DNA of 64,000 nucleotides from Earliella scabrosa (taxonomy: Eukaryota; Basidiomycota; Agaricomycetes; Polyporales; Polyporaceae), in contig JABYQQ010000002.1 of assembly GCA_022605405.1 (NCBI GenBank), forward strand, positions 3,596,001-3,660,000. The letters run 5' to 3'. Every line of letters starts with the position of its first letter. Positions within the stretch are counted from its first letter, which is position 1. Both the position numbers and the translations under genes were made by a program. The notes below the pieces were generated by a model, which was given only the letters and a program-made list of their open reading frames with translations, ran no database searches and was not told where the DNA came from. Below, in pieces: positions 9,786 through 21,313 of this stretch.

Positions 9786-12574
9786 CTACTCTAGTTCGCC
9801 TTCCTCCAAGTCATCCGAATCTCTAGGCACCGGGAATACAACGTCGATGATACGATTGCAATACTGTTCATGGGCCCTATAAAAGGGCAGTCCACCCTTG
9901 TGGAACATGAGTCCGTTCTTCCATCGATTCGCGGTCAGTGGGTGTCCCTCGTTGCTCCTGATCATGTCGAGACGGTTCCTGAACCACACCTCATTGTCGG
10001 CGGTCCAGAAGCCATAGTTGCGCAAACTTTTATCCCAATGCGTTGGTGATGGCCACCACGATGCCAGCCCCTTGTGATCACCCGAATGTTCGCCTGCAAT
10101 GAAAGTTCGTTAGTATGTTAGTAGGTCAAAAGTTCGGTTTACACACGGTTTGGGATAGAGTACACTCCACAGATGACGGACAGCTCGTCCGGCGTGAGGT
10201 GGTCGTCGTAGAGCGGATCCTGCCTGCTGGGGGCCAAGAACTCATGCCCGTAGACATGACATTCTTCTGAAGGGCCAGCGGTGGCGCATCCGATCGCATC
10301 CGATCGCAAGAGTTCGAGGGCTATCCTCCAGACAATCCCTCCATGGAGTATTGCTGCCCTCGCTCGTGGCTTGATCAACAGCGCTCTGGCCCGTTCCTCG
10401 TATGCCCTGTACTCTGTCTTCCCAGCGTACTTTGCAAAATCGTAGGGTCGACGTCCGAGGGTTGTACATGGGGCGATATGCGCTTTGAACTTGCGATGCG
10501 GGTCCTCGTGTTGCAGCGTAGCGGATCTCATCCCGCGCAGCGCGAGGTATTCGGCAGCTGCCACGCATGATCTGATGCTGTGCCGGCGAACCAGTTCCAG
10601 GGCATTGCGAGCGTCGGTGGCGATCATCCAGTTCGTCTCGTCATTCCTGTACGTGATCCCGAAATGCGTGTTGCCATCGAGCGTGAGGCGAGTGACATGC
10701 AAGGAGGGGTGAATAGCGTGCGCTGCCCCGATCCAGCAATTCGATGCCGTGTTCATGTCACTGATCACTCCAGGCAGGAACGGCGCCTCATTTGCAGGCG
10801 GTTCGACCAGAGCGAGCACGTATCCACACGCCGCTTTGACGAGCATTACGGGCACGGTGTCGTCTTCGAGTTGGCCGAAGTATCGCAACACTTGCCCTTT
10901 GTGCAGCTTGTCATAGTTTACTCCGGCGGTTGGGACGACCTCGGGGATGATACCGAACCGGAACCACGATATCTCGTGGGTGAGAGATGTCAGATTCGGC
11001 TGGTAGGAGGTGATGTCTTTGTCATTGTAGAAGAGGGCGACGTGACCATTGAACGCCTCTGGCATAGTCGTGCCAGGCTCCATGGTGGATTCTGGTACCG
11101 GCGCCAGGTCCTCATACTCTTCGTCCGGTCGGGGCTCGCCGAGCTCGACGCATATGTCCCATTCGTTCCGGTATGCGTTGTACATTTTTTGGTTGTCACC
11201 GAATTCTTCCCAATGCGTGATTGCCTCTGCTCTTGTGATGCTCTGGCGGATCAGGATGTCGTGTGTCTCTGGGGGCGCGGTGTAGTCCACTTCTCCTACA
11301 GTCATCCACAGGAAGAACTTGGCCGACGATTTACGACCAGGCAGAGCTTTCTGAGCAGCGTTCGCCGCACAATTCTCTCGTGCTTGTTGTTGCTCTGCGG
11401 TTTCGGATCGTCTGGCATCCTCAGCAGCTCACCGCTCAAGGAACTGCCAAACCGTCTCTTCAGGCTCTTGACCTTCGCCGTGAGGTGGAGTGGTAGGTGC
11501 AGGGGGTTCTTCGCGGATTTGGGCCCTGGGCGCAGGTCGCGCATTGTGGACTTCCATGTATGCGGGCTCTCGGCGTAGACGATCCCACCGGAACATGCGA
11601 CTTGCATGACCTTTGTATTCAACCGGGGCTGGCACATGGACAATCTCGGAGAGGTTGGGTTGATAGGGTGAGAGGAACGGATATTGGTGTATAATTTGTT
11701 TGCCAACCTCCATGTTGAAGCCTGAGGTCACATAGCTCCATTTCACGTACACCGGCAGATTTGCGCGGATCATGCACGGGACATGGTTCATCCATGGTGT
11801 GCCGTCTGGTACTGGCCAGACATACGCCCCAGCTCGCGTCCCGGCGTTGAAGTCGCACAAAGGGGAATCGCGGAGTTCGTCTATCCACGCCGATAGAACC
11901 TGACGGTTTCGCAACACTTCAACCCAGCGTGGCTCCCAGGAATCTGGACGGTCGCTGACGAGCGCGATGGCGAGGCTCACCCGAGCTGTCAGCACTTGGA
12001 GCGCATCTCGTGCTTTCAGAGCACTCGCGCGTACAGCCAGGAGGCTTCGGTGGACTTGGGCGTAGCCGAAAGTTGACGGGTTTGCCCACCAAGGATCGAA
12101 CGGGAACTTGGCTTCTGGGGACCCGCTCGCCGCTTCGAGGAGGTACTCTGCGGCTTTGATGAGCGAGCCCTCGATGACCTGCCACGTTTTCACCGTCTCG
12201 AGTTTCAGGGCGTAGCCGACGTAGTCCTTGGTCTGCACGTGCTCGATGGGTAGGTGGTCGGGGTCGCAATGAAGCCACGCGAGGAATGCTGATTCCATGC
12301 GCGGCTGCCGTAGCATGTACGCCAGCTCCGGATTCCTTTCGGCTGCCCATAAGGCTTTCCGGCATTCGCGGGCGTAGAGGCTTAGTTAGGGCTCCGCGTT
12401 CCAGATGCCAGGCAGCGACTCGACGTCGGTGGGGTTGATGACAGTGTACAACTGCCCTTCGTGTAGGAACGTCTTGCAGGGTCTGTGTAAGGAATGAAAT
12501 GATCAGTTGTCTGTTTTGGCGTGTAAAGCTCGGCGTACTTACTTCACCTCCACGTGTCCTTGTTGGTTGTTCAT
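9786..12574 (-). pseudogene. W1: 891-codon lineage-specific gene with two in-frame stops
   Basis: Reading splice sites gives three exons: 12574-12543 (starts MNNQQGHVEV), 12482-10147 and 10093-9786 (ends DSDDLEEGELE). The lengths add to 2676 nt with no frameshift. Two nonsense codons lie in frame: TAA at 12386-12388 and TGA at 11429-11431. Paralogue W2 (52705 onward) has sense codons at both places (a glutamate and an arginine). Shared blocks with W2 include ALQVLTARVS, WIDELRDSPLCDF, GTRAGA, MNHVPCMI.ANLP and SRMFRWD. I recognise no catalytic domain. The middle is proline-, glutamate- and arginine-rich; the rest looks globular. The last intron (10094-10146) has a TACTAAC-type branch site and two CGAACTTT octamers. 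The motif at 12813 lies about 240 bp upstream of the start. Confidence 0.7.
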
Positions 12575-12812
12575 CGCGCTTGTCATGAGGATAACGCGCA
12601 CGCGTGTTATGTCAGCGTTGAGGGAACACGGAATTGCGCGGGGTGTTTCTTCGCAAGGTTTGGGCCCGAGGATCGCGTGCGCCTTGAAGCTTTGTGAGGG
12701 TTGACAGCTTTGGGCTGGGGTGGTCTTTGCGCTTGACGTGGTATTGCCTTTGCAACTCGTGCGCAGAGGTATCAACCTACTACGGACGCTGGTCGGGATT
12801 GGTCGTTCTGCG

Positions 12813-12838
12813 TGCACGGTGGTAACAACCTTCCATGG
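12813..12838 (-). promoter_or_regulatory. shared upstream motif, W1 copy
   Basis: Reads GCACGGTGGTAACAACCTTC on the plus strand, a variant of the GCAAGGCGGTAACAACCG motif found upstream of other genes here. It lies about 240 bp before the W1 start, in the same orientation relative to the gene as the other copies. Confidence 0.5.
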
Positions 12839-12998
12839 ACGCGAGATCGGAGATAGGAAGAGATAGGCGAGCCGAGGATGATCGAAGCACAAACTAAGTG
12901 CAGACGCGTTAAGGTTTGCGTTGTGAGCGCGTTGTTGTTGTTTGTTTGCATTGACGCTGGATGGATCATGTGCTCGTGTTCATCCGATTAGATAAGAT

Positions 12999-13858
12999 TG
13001 CAAGTGGGATGTATTAGGTCATTTGTTGACGTGTGTTTGGTTGAAGCCCACTTCATTGTACTTATTTTATATGGCTATCACACTTGTTATGGCGGTTAGT
13101 TGACAGGCTCACACTTATGTGTATACATCACATTGTTCATTCGCAAGCGTAGATACTACGAGTACATACAAAGCGCTCGCGGAGCGCGAGATGATGATGT
13201 TCGAGTCCGTAGCCAACGGGTACAAGAGCGAGACAAAGCGAGCGCGACACGATGGAGTAGTCCTTGATATGCATACACAGTCCCGATTGTTCGTCGTCCT
13301 CCTCGCGCTTCGCATGCCGAACAACAACTTCGCTCATTGAAGCGCATTCGGTGCACGGGCAAATACGTCCATCAACTGCTTCACGTATTCGTTGAAGTCG
13401 CGCAGACATTCTGCCAGGACTTGACTGTTGCAAGTGGGATGTATTAGGTCATTTGTTGACGTGTGTTTGGTTGAAGCCCACTTCATTGTACTTATTTTAT
13501 ATGGCTATCACACTTGTTATGGCGGTTAGTTGACAGGCTCACACTTATGTGTATACATCACATTGTTCATTCGCAAGCGTAGATACTACGAGTACATACA
13601 AGGCGCTCGCGGAGCGCGAGATGATGATGTTCGAGTCCGTAGCCAACGGGTACAAGAGCGAGACAAAGCGAGCGCGACACAATGGAGTAGTCCTTGATAT
13701 GCATACACAGTCCCGATTGTTCGTCGTCCTCCTCGCGCTTCGCATGCCGGACAACAACTTCGCTCATTGAAGCGCATTCGGTGCACGGGCAAATACGTCC
13801 ATCAACTGCTTCACGTATTCGTTGAAGTCGTGCAGACATTCTGCCAGGACTTGACTGT
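12999..13858. repeat. 430-bp direct tandem duplication at the 3' end of Z1
   Basis: 12999-13428 and 13429-13858 are adjacent direct copies differing at about four positions (for example ACACGATGG versus ACACAATGG, GTCGCGCAG versus GTCGTGCAG). The unit holds about 335 bp of Z1 downstream sequence plus about the last 31 codons of Z1. The left copy is therefore an orphan 3' end of the gene. High identity implies a recent event. Confidence 0.9.
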
Positions 13859-15741
13859 GCTTCGCCAAGGCTGTTGTCGTGTCTTGATGGGCCTGCGTGA
13901 GTTCCTTAAGAGCGGCCACATAGGCGTCCTGGGTGCTGCCCTCCTCGTGCGGGGCCGTGGGGGCAATGAGCGGGTTATGTGGGCCCACCATTCTGTCAAC
14001 TTCTTCTCGAAGCGACGAGTCGAAGGTGCGTTGCGTGCTCTCGTCTACAGATGGCACCCACGGTTCACTACCGGCAAGTTCGTGGTCGGCGAGAGATGGC
14101 TCGGCGCTCGCTCTACCTGTCGGTGACCCTCTGTGGGACGTGCGGATCCCGTCCGAGTCCCCTTCGGCAACCTGCGCAGAAGTCATCTCGGCATTGGCAG
14201 CTTCGGCGTCGTTGGAGCTCGCTACGGCGTTCTGAGGACGTTTTGGCGCAGGTGTGTCCTGGTCGTCCTTGTTGCGTGAACGCTTCTTTGTGCTTGTGGT
14301 CTCCGGCATCAGCAGGTAGGCGAACTGCGGAACCAGCGACAACATGTCGGCGGTGCTTTTGCTGATGGGCGCTGGGGCTTTGCGATTGTCGGACGAGCGA
14401 GACTTCGACGCGCGTTTGTGTGATGGAGGTGCGATCGGCTTAGTGACGGTGGTGGACGAGGAGGCCGTCAAGGAGGGGAGCACAACGTTCGCGGGAGGTT
14501 TGGAAGCTGAAGAGGAGATAGGGCCCTTCTTGGAAGGCGCGTTGGCTTCTGAGCCCATCGACTCGGCTGTGGGGGTCGGGTCCGAGGGCTTCTTGGGCTT
14601 TATTCCAGCCTTGACCTTATTCGTGGTCTTGTCGGTCACCGCGATGTTGGAACCCGTTGCCTCCGCCTTCTCGCTCTTGACCTTCCGCTTCTTCTCCTTC
14701 ACCTCCGCTTTGCCCTCTTCCTGCGCAGACGTGTGGCTCGTCTTAGCGTACGTCTGAGTCGCCGGTTTGCTCTTCTTTTTGGGGGGCTCAGCTGCGGCGG
14801 AGTCGTGCTCTCGTTGTCAGAGTCGCGCTCTTGGGCCCTACGCTTATTATTCTTCTTTGCCCAGCCCTTTTTGGTGTGCGGCTGAGTCCCATACCGGGCG
14901 TCCATACTTCGCAACGCTGCAGCAACATTAGCGTTTAGTAGTTTCCACAAAGATTAGCCTTACCAACAGCCCACGAGCAGTCCAACTTCCGACTGGTTTG
15001 ACAGTCTTGACACTTCCAAGTCCGCCCCGAGCTCTGGTGGCAGTCACTTTGCTTCCTCTCGCAGTGTGCGCACACCTCGGAGCGAACTTTCAACAGTGTC
15101 TTCAGGTAGTTCTTGGGCAATGCCGCAGTGTCGAGGTTCGGCGGAGTAAGGAGAAGATCGCGAGGATCAGGGATGACCTTCAGCACGGGCTTGGACGGAC
15201 CTTTCTTTCGTGCCTTGGAAGACTTGGAGGCGAGCGGTTTAGCGTCGCTGTTGTTTTCTTCGTCATTCTCAGCTTCAGATTGTTCTTGGTAGACCGCCCT
15301 CCCTGAGCCAGCCCGCCCCTTGCCTTTGCCCTTCGGGTTCTCCTCTTCCTCATCGTTTTCATCCTCCTCGCTCTCTGATTCCTCCCCGCTGCTACCCTCC
15401 TCCTCACTACTGGACTCACTGTCCTCCCCGCTCTCCTCCTCGCTGGATTCCGTTTCCTCCTCATCGTCTTCCTCGACGATCTCTTCCTTCCTCTTCTCCG
15501 TCTTGACCCCGTGAGCTTTGGCTACGCTTGACCCCTTACTGCTCCCCTGCTCCCGTTGTTTTTTCTGTCTAGCTGTCAGCGAATGTACCGTCTGCAATAT
15601 CATGCCGCGCACCGTCTTCTTGTCCACCTGCCTTGCTCCTTCCACGCCTTTTGCCATTCCGGAGCTCCTTGGAAGTTCTGCAGCAGTTGCCAGGACCAAA
15701 GGACGGGAAGGTGCTAGGAGTTTGGCGCAATCTAGTAGCAT
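13764..15741 (-). pseudogene. Z1: six-cysteine cluster family, full-length copy with a frameshift
   Basis: Exons 15741-14964 and 14916-13764 are separated by a 47-bp intron. A 5' leader intron (15835-15746) probably precedes the ATG. Order: basic N-terminus, long acidic serine/glutamate tract (about residues 90-150), then CAHCERKQSDCHQ followed by WKCQDCQTSRKLDC. The spacing C-x2-C-x6-C-x9-C-x2-C-x7-C resembles the fungal Zn2Cys6 (GAL4-type) cluster. The C-terminal exon is lysine/serine/proline-rich and ends in a helical segment (AYVAALKELTQAH) conserved with Z3. A one-base deletion near 14810, after DSDNES, shifts the frame relative to Z3, so the protein is probably not made whole. A DNA-binding role is inferred from cysteine spacing only. 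Confidence 0.7.
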
Positions 15742-15978
15742 AACGCTGCAGCCAGATTAAGATGACGATATTCTCATCCATACTTATGGCCTTCGCGTCT
15801 AACTAGACAAGTGGACGGAAAGGAAGCTTACCTTGCAGCGGAGCAACGGGGTGAGACCACACGATGAGGATTGTATCCAATTCCTATGTATTGTTCGAAT
15901 GCGATTGTGCGGACACGATGTACTACGCAACGCTCGCGGAGAAGCAGGATTAAGTGGGAGCGACTGACTCTCGCTCTT

Positions 15979-16006
15979 GCAAGGGGGTAGCAACCGACCT
16001 TGGAAG
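15979..16006 (-). promoter_or_regulatory. shared upstream motif, Z1 copy
   Basis: GCAAGGGGGTAGCAACCGAC then CTTGGAAG, about 240 bp upstream of the Z1 ATG and upstream of its leader intron. It is followed on the plus strand by AGGTAGAGGGGAGATG, as at the Z2 copy (GACGGAGGGAGATG). Confidence 0.55.
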
Positions 16007-16261
16007 AGGTAGAGGGGAGATGTTGGTGGTCGAGGTTGAAGAGTAGACGACCACGAGTGGCCGGATTAGGCTTATTGTTTGGCGATATTTGGCTCGGGCG
16101 CTTATTTACACTCGTGGACATGTCGGTGGGGGTCAGTCGATAACTTTCGTTGATCGAACGTTTGTTAGGATGCACGTATCACACCAATATATGCTACATT
16201 GCTTTCGTATGGTCATCCTGAAGGTACATTACAAGTCTGATGACCGTTCGCCCCAATCTAG

Positions 16262-17305
16262 TCACCCGGAGAGATCATTTGTTAGGGCTTGCAAAAGTTT
16301 CGAAGACTCTGTCAAGGCGTTTACGGACTCCTCAATCGTTCGCCCAAAGCTCTCCATGGCCTCGGACGTCAGTGTGTACGCTTTGGATATGCCCTCGATG
16401 ATGCTCGCCCACAGTTCTCGTTTATCGGGTTCGGTGTGAGCATCTTCGACCAGCTTCGCCTCCTCGAAGATGCTCAGTGGCAAACCGGAAGTGTTGTTGG
16501 GGTCGTCGTTGCGCAACTGTGCGTGTGTTGAACTCATCTGGCTCAGTCAGTCACTCATAGAATGTGGACGTACCAGGTCAAGGAGGGCATCACCTTGCAT
16601 TGGGTGTGCACTCTTCGGAGGGCGCGTGCCGTATGATGAATCCTGCATTGTCAGAGCTGTGGGGCATACATCAGATTATTCCCAGATAGTTAGTTCTGTC
16701 CGTCGTGCTCACCGGTAACCCACAACCATTCGTTTGTTCCGTTGAGCTCACAGTCAGCACAAGCCCACGTCGATGATAACATTTGGTAACAGTGGGTACG
16801 CATTTCCTTGCAACTGGCACATACCTCTGCTCGAGTTTGTGTAATGGTCGTCATGTAATCACTCGGTAACTTCGACATGTCAACGTCAAATGGTAGAATG
16901 AGAAGGACGAGCGGGTTGGGGACGACAACGGGCTCTGCATCTGCGGGTCGGTACGCCGCTAGGGTCTTCACGCTTTTGCCTTTCTTGGCGGTTTGACTTT
17001 TAGTAGTTGTGATTGTCGAGGAGTTACTCGGGGCATGCATGTTCATGGGGAGGTATTCTACTAACGTCAATGTGAGCCCTTCACGTCGGGCTCATGCAGT
17101 ACTCACCGAGATGGGATTCTCCTACATTCTCCTGTGATTGATCTTTATTCTCGCTTTCGTGGTTCCCGCAGCTGTCTTCTTCGTACCCGGGTTTGTCGTC
17201 TTCCCCACTGACCTCGACCGCCGATGCCTCTTGATCTTTCATGGGGCGCTGTTGCTCGTCCTTCACGCGTGCATGCTGCAGCGTTCCACGGTGTTCCTCA
17301 TCCAT
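16262..17305 (-). CDS. Z2: six-cysteine cluster family, short copy lacking the sixth cysteine
   Basis: Four exons (17305-17107, 17060-16713, 16656-16574, 16537-16262) splice at good GT-AG sites with introns of 46, 56 and 36 bp into an open 301-residue frame starting MDEEHRGTLQ. Order: acidic N-terminus; KSQTAKKGKSVKTL; then CASCKEMRTHCYQ and WACADCELNGTNEWLWV. The first five cysteines match Z1/Z3 spacing, but the sixth is replaced (NGTNEWLW), so a binuclear zinc cluster as in Zn2Cys6 proteins would be incomplete. The C-terminal exon is predicted helical (MESFGRTIEESVNALTESSK). Candidate untranslated leader exons run up to about 17540. Among the Z copies this is the only one with an undamaged frame. 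Confidence 0.6.
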
Positions 17306-18175
17306 CTGATCAGAGTACATTTTGGTTCAATGTATGGTCAGTATACCATGGATTAGTGGTTTGATGTTACTTACCATGTTTGCGACCCTCCACTTCGTTG
17401 ATATGCCGGTCAAAGTCGCGTACTGGTGTTGCGTGCGAAGTCGCAAGCTTAGATTAATGGGAGATGATACTCACCCTCCTCCTTATGTACCTCTATACAA
17501 GATCACAGAATAGATCAGTACTTACCTTGTCACAGCAGACAGCTAGGCGTGATTTTCCGTCGTGAAGGGGCACTCTATTGTGTACACTGAACTTCGTATG
17601 GGACACAGTACGCTACAAGATGTATTCGGGGGGAAAGCAATTGATACGGCGTCGTGTAGGCTTGCAAGGCGGTAACAACCGACCTTGGAAGACGGAGGGA
17701 GATGTAGAGCAGGTCGAAGGTGGTGGTCGCAAGTGGAGCAGTACACAATCGCTTGTCACTCAATTTGATAACGTGTTTGTTGTTGTTTATGCTGGGCGCT
17801 TATCGAGTCGCACAGCGAACTTTTGTGCTCGGTTCAAAAGTTCGACACGCTGGATAGATGACCCTACGCGGGACTCACATTTACTCATCGTATGTACAAG
17901 TATATCATTCCGTTCGAAAGTCATGTTACAAGGATGCGTGCAACTCAGTCCAATAGAAGCAAGAACGCGCTCGCAGAGCGCAGGACGATCAGTAGCGAGA
18001 GCAGAGTACATCGAGCGAGCGTGACATCAAAGTGAATATGCGTCCAAGTCGTAACGAGAGCTAGATGATGCAGATGTCCAAACAGTTCATGTCCAAGATC
18101 GTTGCCGGGTACGAGCGCGAAGCTTCGTCAACCTGCCTCAAAGAGCGCGTGCTGCACTATGACGGCTCGGACATA
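17306..18175. other. Z2 leader exons, motif and Z3 downstream region
   Basis: 17306-17540 holds likely non-coding leader exons and introns of Z2 (GTAAGT/GTGAGT donors at about 17374, 17475 and 17530 on the minus strand). The rest to 18175 shows no gene. Two AAAGTTCG octamers in opposite orientation lie at about 17816 and 17834. CTCGCAGAGCGCAGGACGAT near 17975 resembles CGCTCGCGGAGCGCGAG at about 13180 and 13610. Confidence 0.45.
17663..17690 (-). promoter_or_regulatory. shared upstream motif, Z2 copy
   Basis: GCAAGGCGGTAACAACCGAC then CTTGGAAG. It contains the inverted triplet pair CGG-N6-CCG. It lies upstream of the Z2 leader exons. Confidence 0.6.
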
Positions 18176-20154
18176 TTACGCAGGCCCGTTCGGTCCACGC
18201 GACAATGCCTTCAACAGTAGATCCGTCTGCCCGTGGATATCGCGAAGGCACTCAGCGAGGATTCGACTGTGATTCGCCAGCACCTCAGATGTCTCTCGGT
18301 GGGCTTGCGCAAGGTGTCTCAGTGCCGCCACGTACGCATCCGGCGTTGACGTTGGGGCAGAGGGTCCGCTCGGGGCCACAATGTTCGGCACATTGTGATC
18401 TTCATCGATGAGGGTGACGTCAAACGACGGAAAGGTGCTCTCGTCGATCGGGAGAACATCTGGCACATCGAGAGTGACAAGCTCATTAAGCAACTCGCGA
18501 TGTCCGTTCTCGTCACTGCCAGACGCGTCCCTTTCATCGATGGGAGCCCCAGGGCTGGTTGAGCCACCTTGGACGTTCCCACCAGCATCGGTTTTGTCGG
18601 TCTCCTCGACGGAGGGCTGCGCGGTGTCCTGACGAGGTTTTTTGGCAGGGGCGCCCTCCTGGTCGGTGTCGCGAGTCCGCTTCTTCTGCCTTTCCTCGGG
18701 TGTCGTCATCTCGTCATTGGATTTCCCAACCAGCGTCGATTCAGGGCCGCCTGCCGAGTTGTTCGCCTGGCCGGACGACGGGATTGGGCGAGGTTTGGAT
18801 TCGGAGGGCGTCGTGGCAGAGGCGTGGACGTCTTTGGCAGCCTGAGGGTCTCCTTGAGCAGAGGTGCTTACCGTATCAGAAGTCGCGGCTTTTGAGTCCA
18901 TCGCCCCAGTCGCGACCCGTGTCTTCTTCTTTGGCGAGCTCTCCTCCAGCTGTGAGGACTTCCCGGACTGCTTATCCACCTTGACCTTCTTCTTGGTCTC
19001 GGATGCTTTCGTCCCGTCCGTCGCCGAGCTCTTCGAAGTCGACGCCTCGGCCTTCCCCTCCGTCTTCATCTTCTCATTGGAAGCCGTGTCCTTCGCTTTG
19101 CCGTACGTCCTGGTCACCGGCTTGTGAGGCACGGTCTTCGTCTTTTTGCTTTTCTTCTTGACCGGCTCAGCAGCTGGGGAGTCGGGCCTCTCTTTGTCCG
19201 AGTCACGCGCTTGGGCCTTACGCTTACCGCTCTTTCTCGACCTGCCCTTCTTTGCATGAGGCTGAGTTCTGTATCGCGCGTCGAGCTCTCTCAGTGCTGG
19301 CAAATCATCAGCGTTATATAGATAGAATGAAGGTTGATCTTACAAACGGCCCAAGAGCAATCGAACTTCCGACTCGTCTGGCAATCTTGACATTTCCATG
19401 TGCGCCCGGAGCTCTGGTGGCAGTCGCTCTTCCTCTTCTTGCAGTGCGTGCAGACCTCCGATCGCACCTTCAGCAACATCTTGAGGTAGTTCTTGGGCAA
19501 CGAAGCGGTGTCGAGGTTGGGCGGAGTGAGCAGATGCTCGTGAGGATCCGGGATGACTTTGAGGACACGTTTGGACGCAGGTTTCTTCGCCTTTTTGGCT
19601 GTCGTGGACGCAAGCGGCTTGGCGTCGCTGCTCTCTTCTTCCTCATCCTCGCTTTTGGATCTGTCGGCATCACTCTCCGACGCCTCTGTGACTTTGGCTT
19701 TGCCCTTGTCCTTGACGGTACCCTCTTCTTAGTCATCTTCCTCCTCCTCGCCCTCAGACTCTTCATCACTGTTGTCCTCCCCCTCGTTGCTCTCGTTGTC
19801 CCCGTTGACGCTCTCATTCTCGCTCCCCTCCCTCTCCTCATCCGACTCCTTCTCCACCACCTCGGCCTTTTTCTTCTTCTTCACCACTTCTGCCGTCCCT
19901 ACATCGCGCGATCCTTTGTCCTTGCGATCTTGGGGTTGGCGTGCTTTGACCGTCTTGCCCTTGTCCCCGCTCGATTTGTTCGAGACCCGCTCAGGAGAAG
20001 CTTTGCCCTGTTGCGAGTTCAACGAAGACATATATATAAGCTGTTTTATGCGACATACCTTGCCTGATGCACTCTTCCCCGTTTCTTCCTCGATGGTTGC
20101 GATATGGGGGCTGCTTGGGGGGTCCTCGGGGGAACTTGGTTTGAAATGGGCCAT
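18176..20154 (-). pseudogene. Z3: six-cysteine cluster family, in-frame stop, 5' end replaced by element H4
   Basis: Exons 20154-20059, 20007-19344 and 19296-18176 (introns 51 and 47 bp) add to 627 codons with no frameshift. One TAA at 19729-19731 interrupts the acidic tract (EEEEDD-stop-EEGTVKDKGK). After the stop come the cysteine cluster CTHCKKRKSDCHQ and WKCQDCQTSRKFDC (C-x2-C-x6-C-x9-C-x2-C-x7-C), then a lysine-rich region and a C-terminal helix (DAYVAALRHLAQAH). The native 5' end is gone. Codons before about 20134, including the only ATG (20154, MAHFK), are read from the end of H4, and beyond H4 lies a gypsy LTR. Close relative of Z1; both end with the motif LAECL. Confidence 0.7.
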
Positions 20155-21313
20155 GTATGGCAGAAACGATTGATGAGATAAGTGGATAGTAGGCATATTT
20201 GGTTGTTATATAGTTACTAGTTACATTGACATGTTGTTTTGAACATGTGTGCATTTGCTATCAAACACTGTCAACACTGTCTGTTTTTCATTCCATACAG
20301 TGCAATCACTGAACAGACATCAAGTCTGTATCACTTTGCCTGATATTTGTTTGATGTCTTGAGCATAATCAAAAAAATCAGAGCTGACTTGCCTAAGCAT
20401 GCAGTAAAGCATACAGTGAACAACTGAATTAATAGTGGGATAGGAACTACATAATCTAGTTGAAGTTCAGCATTTAACACAGTGGTACCTTTAATGCAAT
20501 GAAGTGGTTCATATTTCAGTCATTTATTTACTTTGCCTGATATTTCTGCTATGGCAATTGGGTATGGTCCACTATAAATATGACCACTAGACAGAGCTCA
20601 TTTTTCTGGTTTTAATGGTGTATACATTCATATTTTTTGATAAGCAAATGAAGGTGATAAACAGTATTTACTTGATTATAAATCAGCATAGTACACAAAT
20701 ATTACATAAGCCAGTCCAAAAAGACGATCTAGTAGATGCGCTTCTAATGGTATACAACATGTATAGATGTTGATATGCACTAAAATGTATACTGATGTAG
20801 CTTGCACTGCATCCGGTCATGTGATCGCAAAATAAGCGCCCATCGGCCGATAAATGCGAACATCCTTAGCTTTGAGGGCACCGGTCACCTGCCGGTGCCC
20901 TCAAAGCTAGGGAGGTTCGGAGTTATTGCTCCAATCTGGAGCTAAAGTAAAGTTAAAACTATATCTCAGGCAGATGTTATCCAAATATTATGAAACTAGG
21001 CCCATTTTGATGGCATTCAATAGAGCCATGAAACTATAGATGCTCAATGCTTACTACAACAACAGTATCTATGGTAGTGGCAAGCTGTGACCAAGGCGTC
21101 AAAGTGACCCTATTGCCGCCTACCCTAACCCTGTGTCAGGGTTTGATGGTAAGAAACTTTGTTACTGGCGCTTATGTCATCTGTTAGCACAGCATAAGTA
21201 GAGAGTAAGCGGAGTCTCAATTCTGTTCCCACGGGGTCGAAAAGGCGTTTGGCGTCTAATGGACAATGTCACCTCCTAAAGAACGATTTCTTTGGTTCCC
21301 TCATCAATCGTAA
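20135..21313 (+). mobile_element. Helitron-like non-autonomous element H4 (1179 bp)
   Basis: 5' end CTTGGTTTGAAATGGGCC at 20135, ACGATTGATGAG about 30 bp in, 3' end CTCATCAATCGTAA at 21313. The right flank is exactly the TGTCACG start of the gypsy LTR and the left flank is Z3 exon sequence, so the insertion sits at the gene/LTR border. It contains a long perfect-looking hairpin (20863-20911), CATCGGCCGA, and TACCCTAACCCTGTGTCAGG near the 3' end. No gene inside. Confidence 0.8.
20863..20911. repeat. hairpin inside H4
   Basis: Arms of about 20 bp (AGCTTTGAGGGCACCGG and its complement) around a 6-nt loop. A transcript would form a strong stem-loop. Confidence 0.8.

Noticed and set aside
10580..11578. 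Long plus-strand frame of 332 codons.
   Set aside because: Antisense shadow of W1, whose minus frame shows conserved blocks with W2 and proper splice sites.
13119..13340. Matching frames in the two 430-bp repeats, suggesting a small duplicated gene.
   Set aside because: The frames lie in 3' downstream sequence of Z1 and match only because the DNA is duplicated.
19252..20067. Plus-strand frame of 271 codons rich in leucine and phenylalanine.
   Set aside because: Antisense of the Z3 acidic/lysine-rich exons; the hydrophobic composition is a by-product of the opposite strand.
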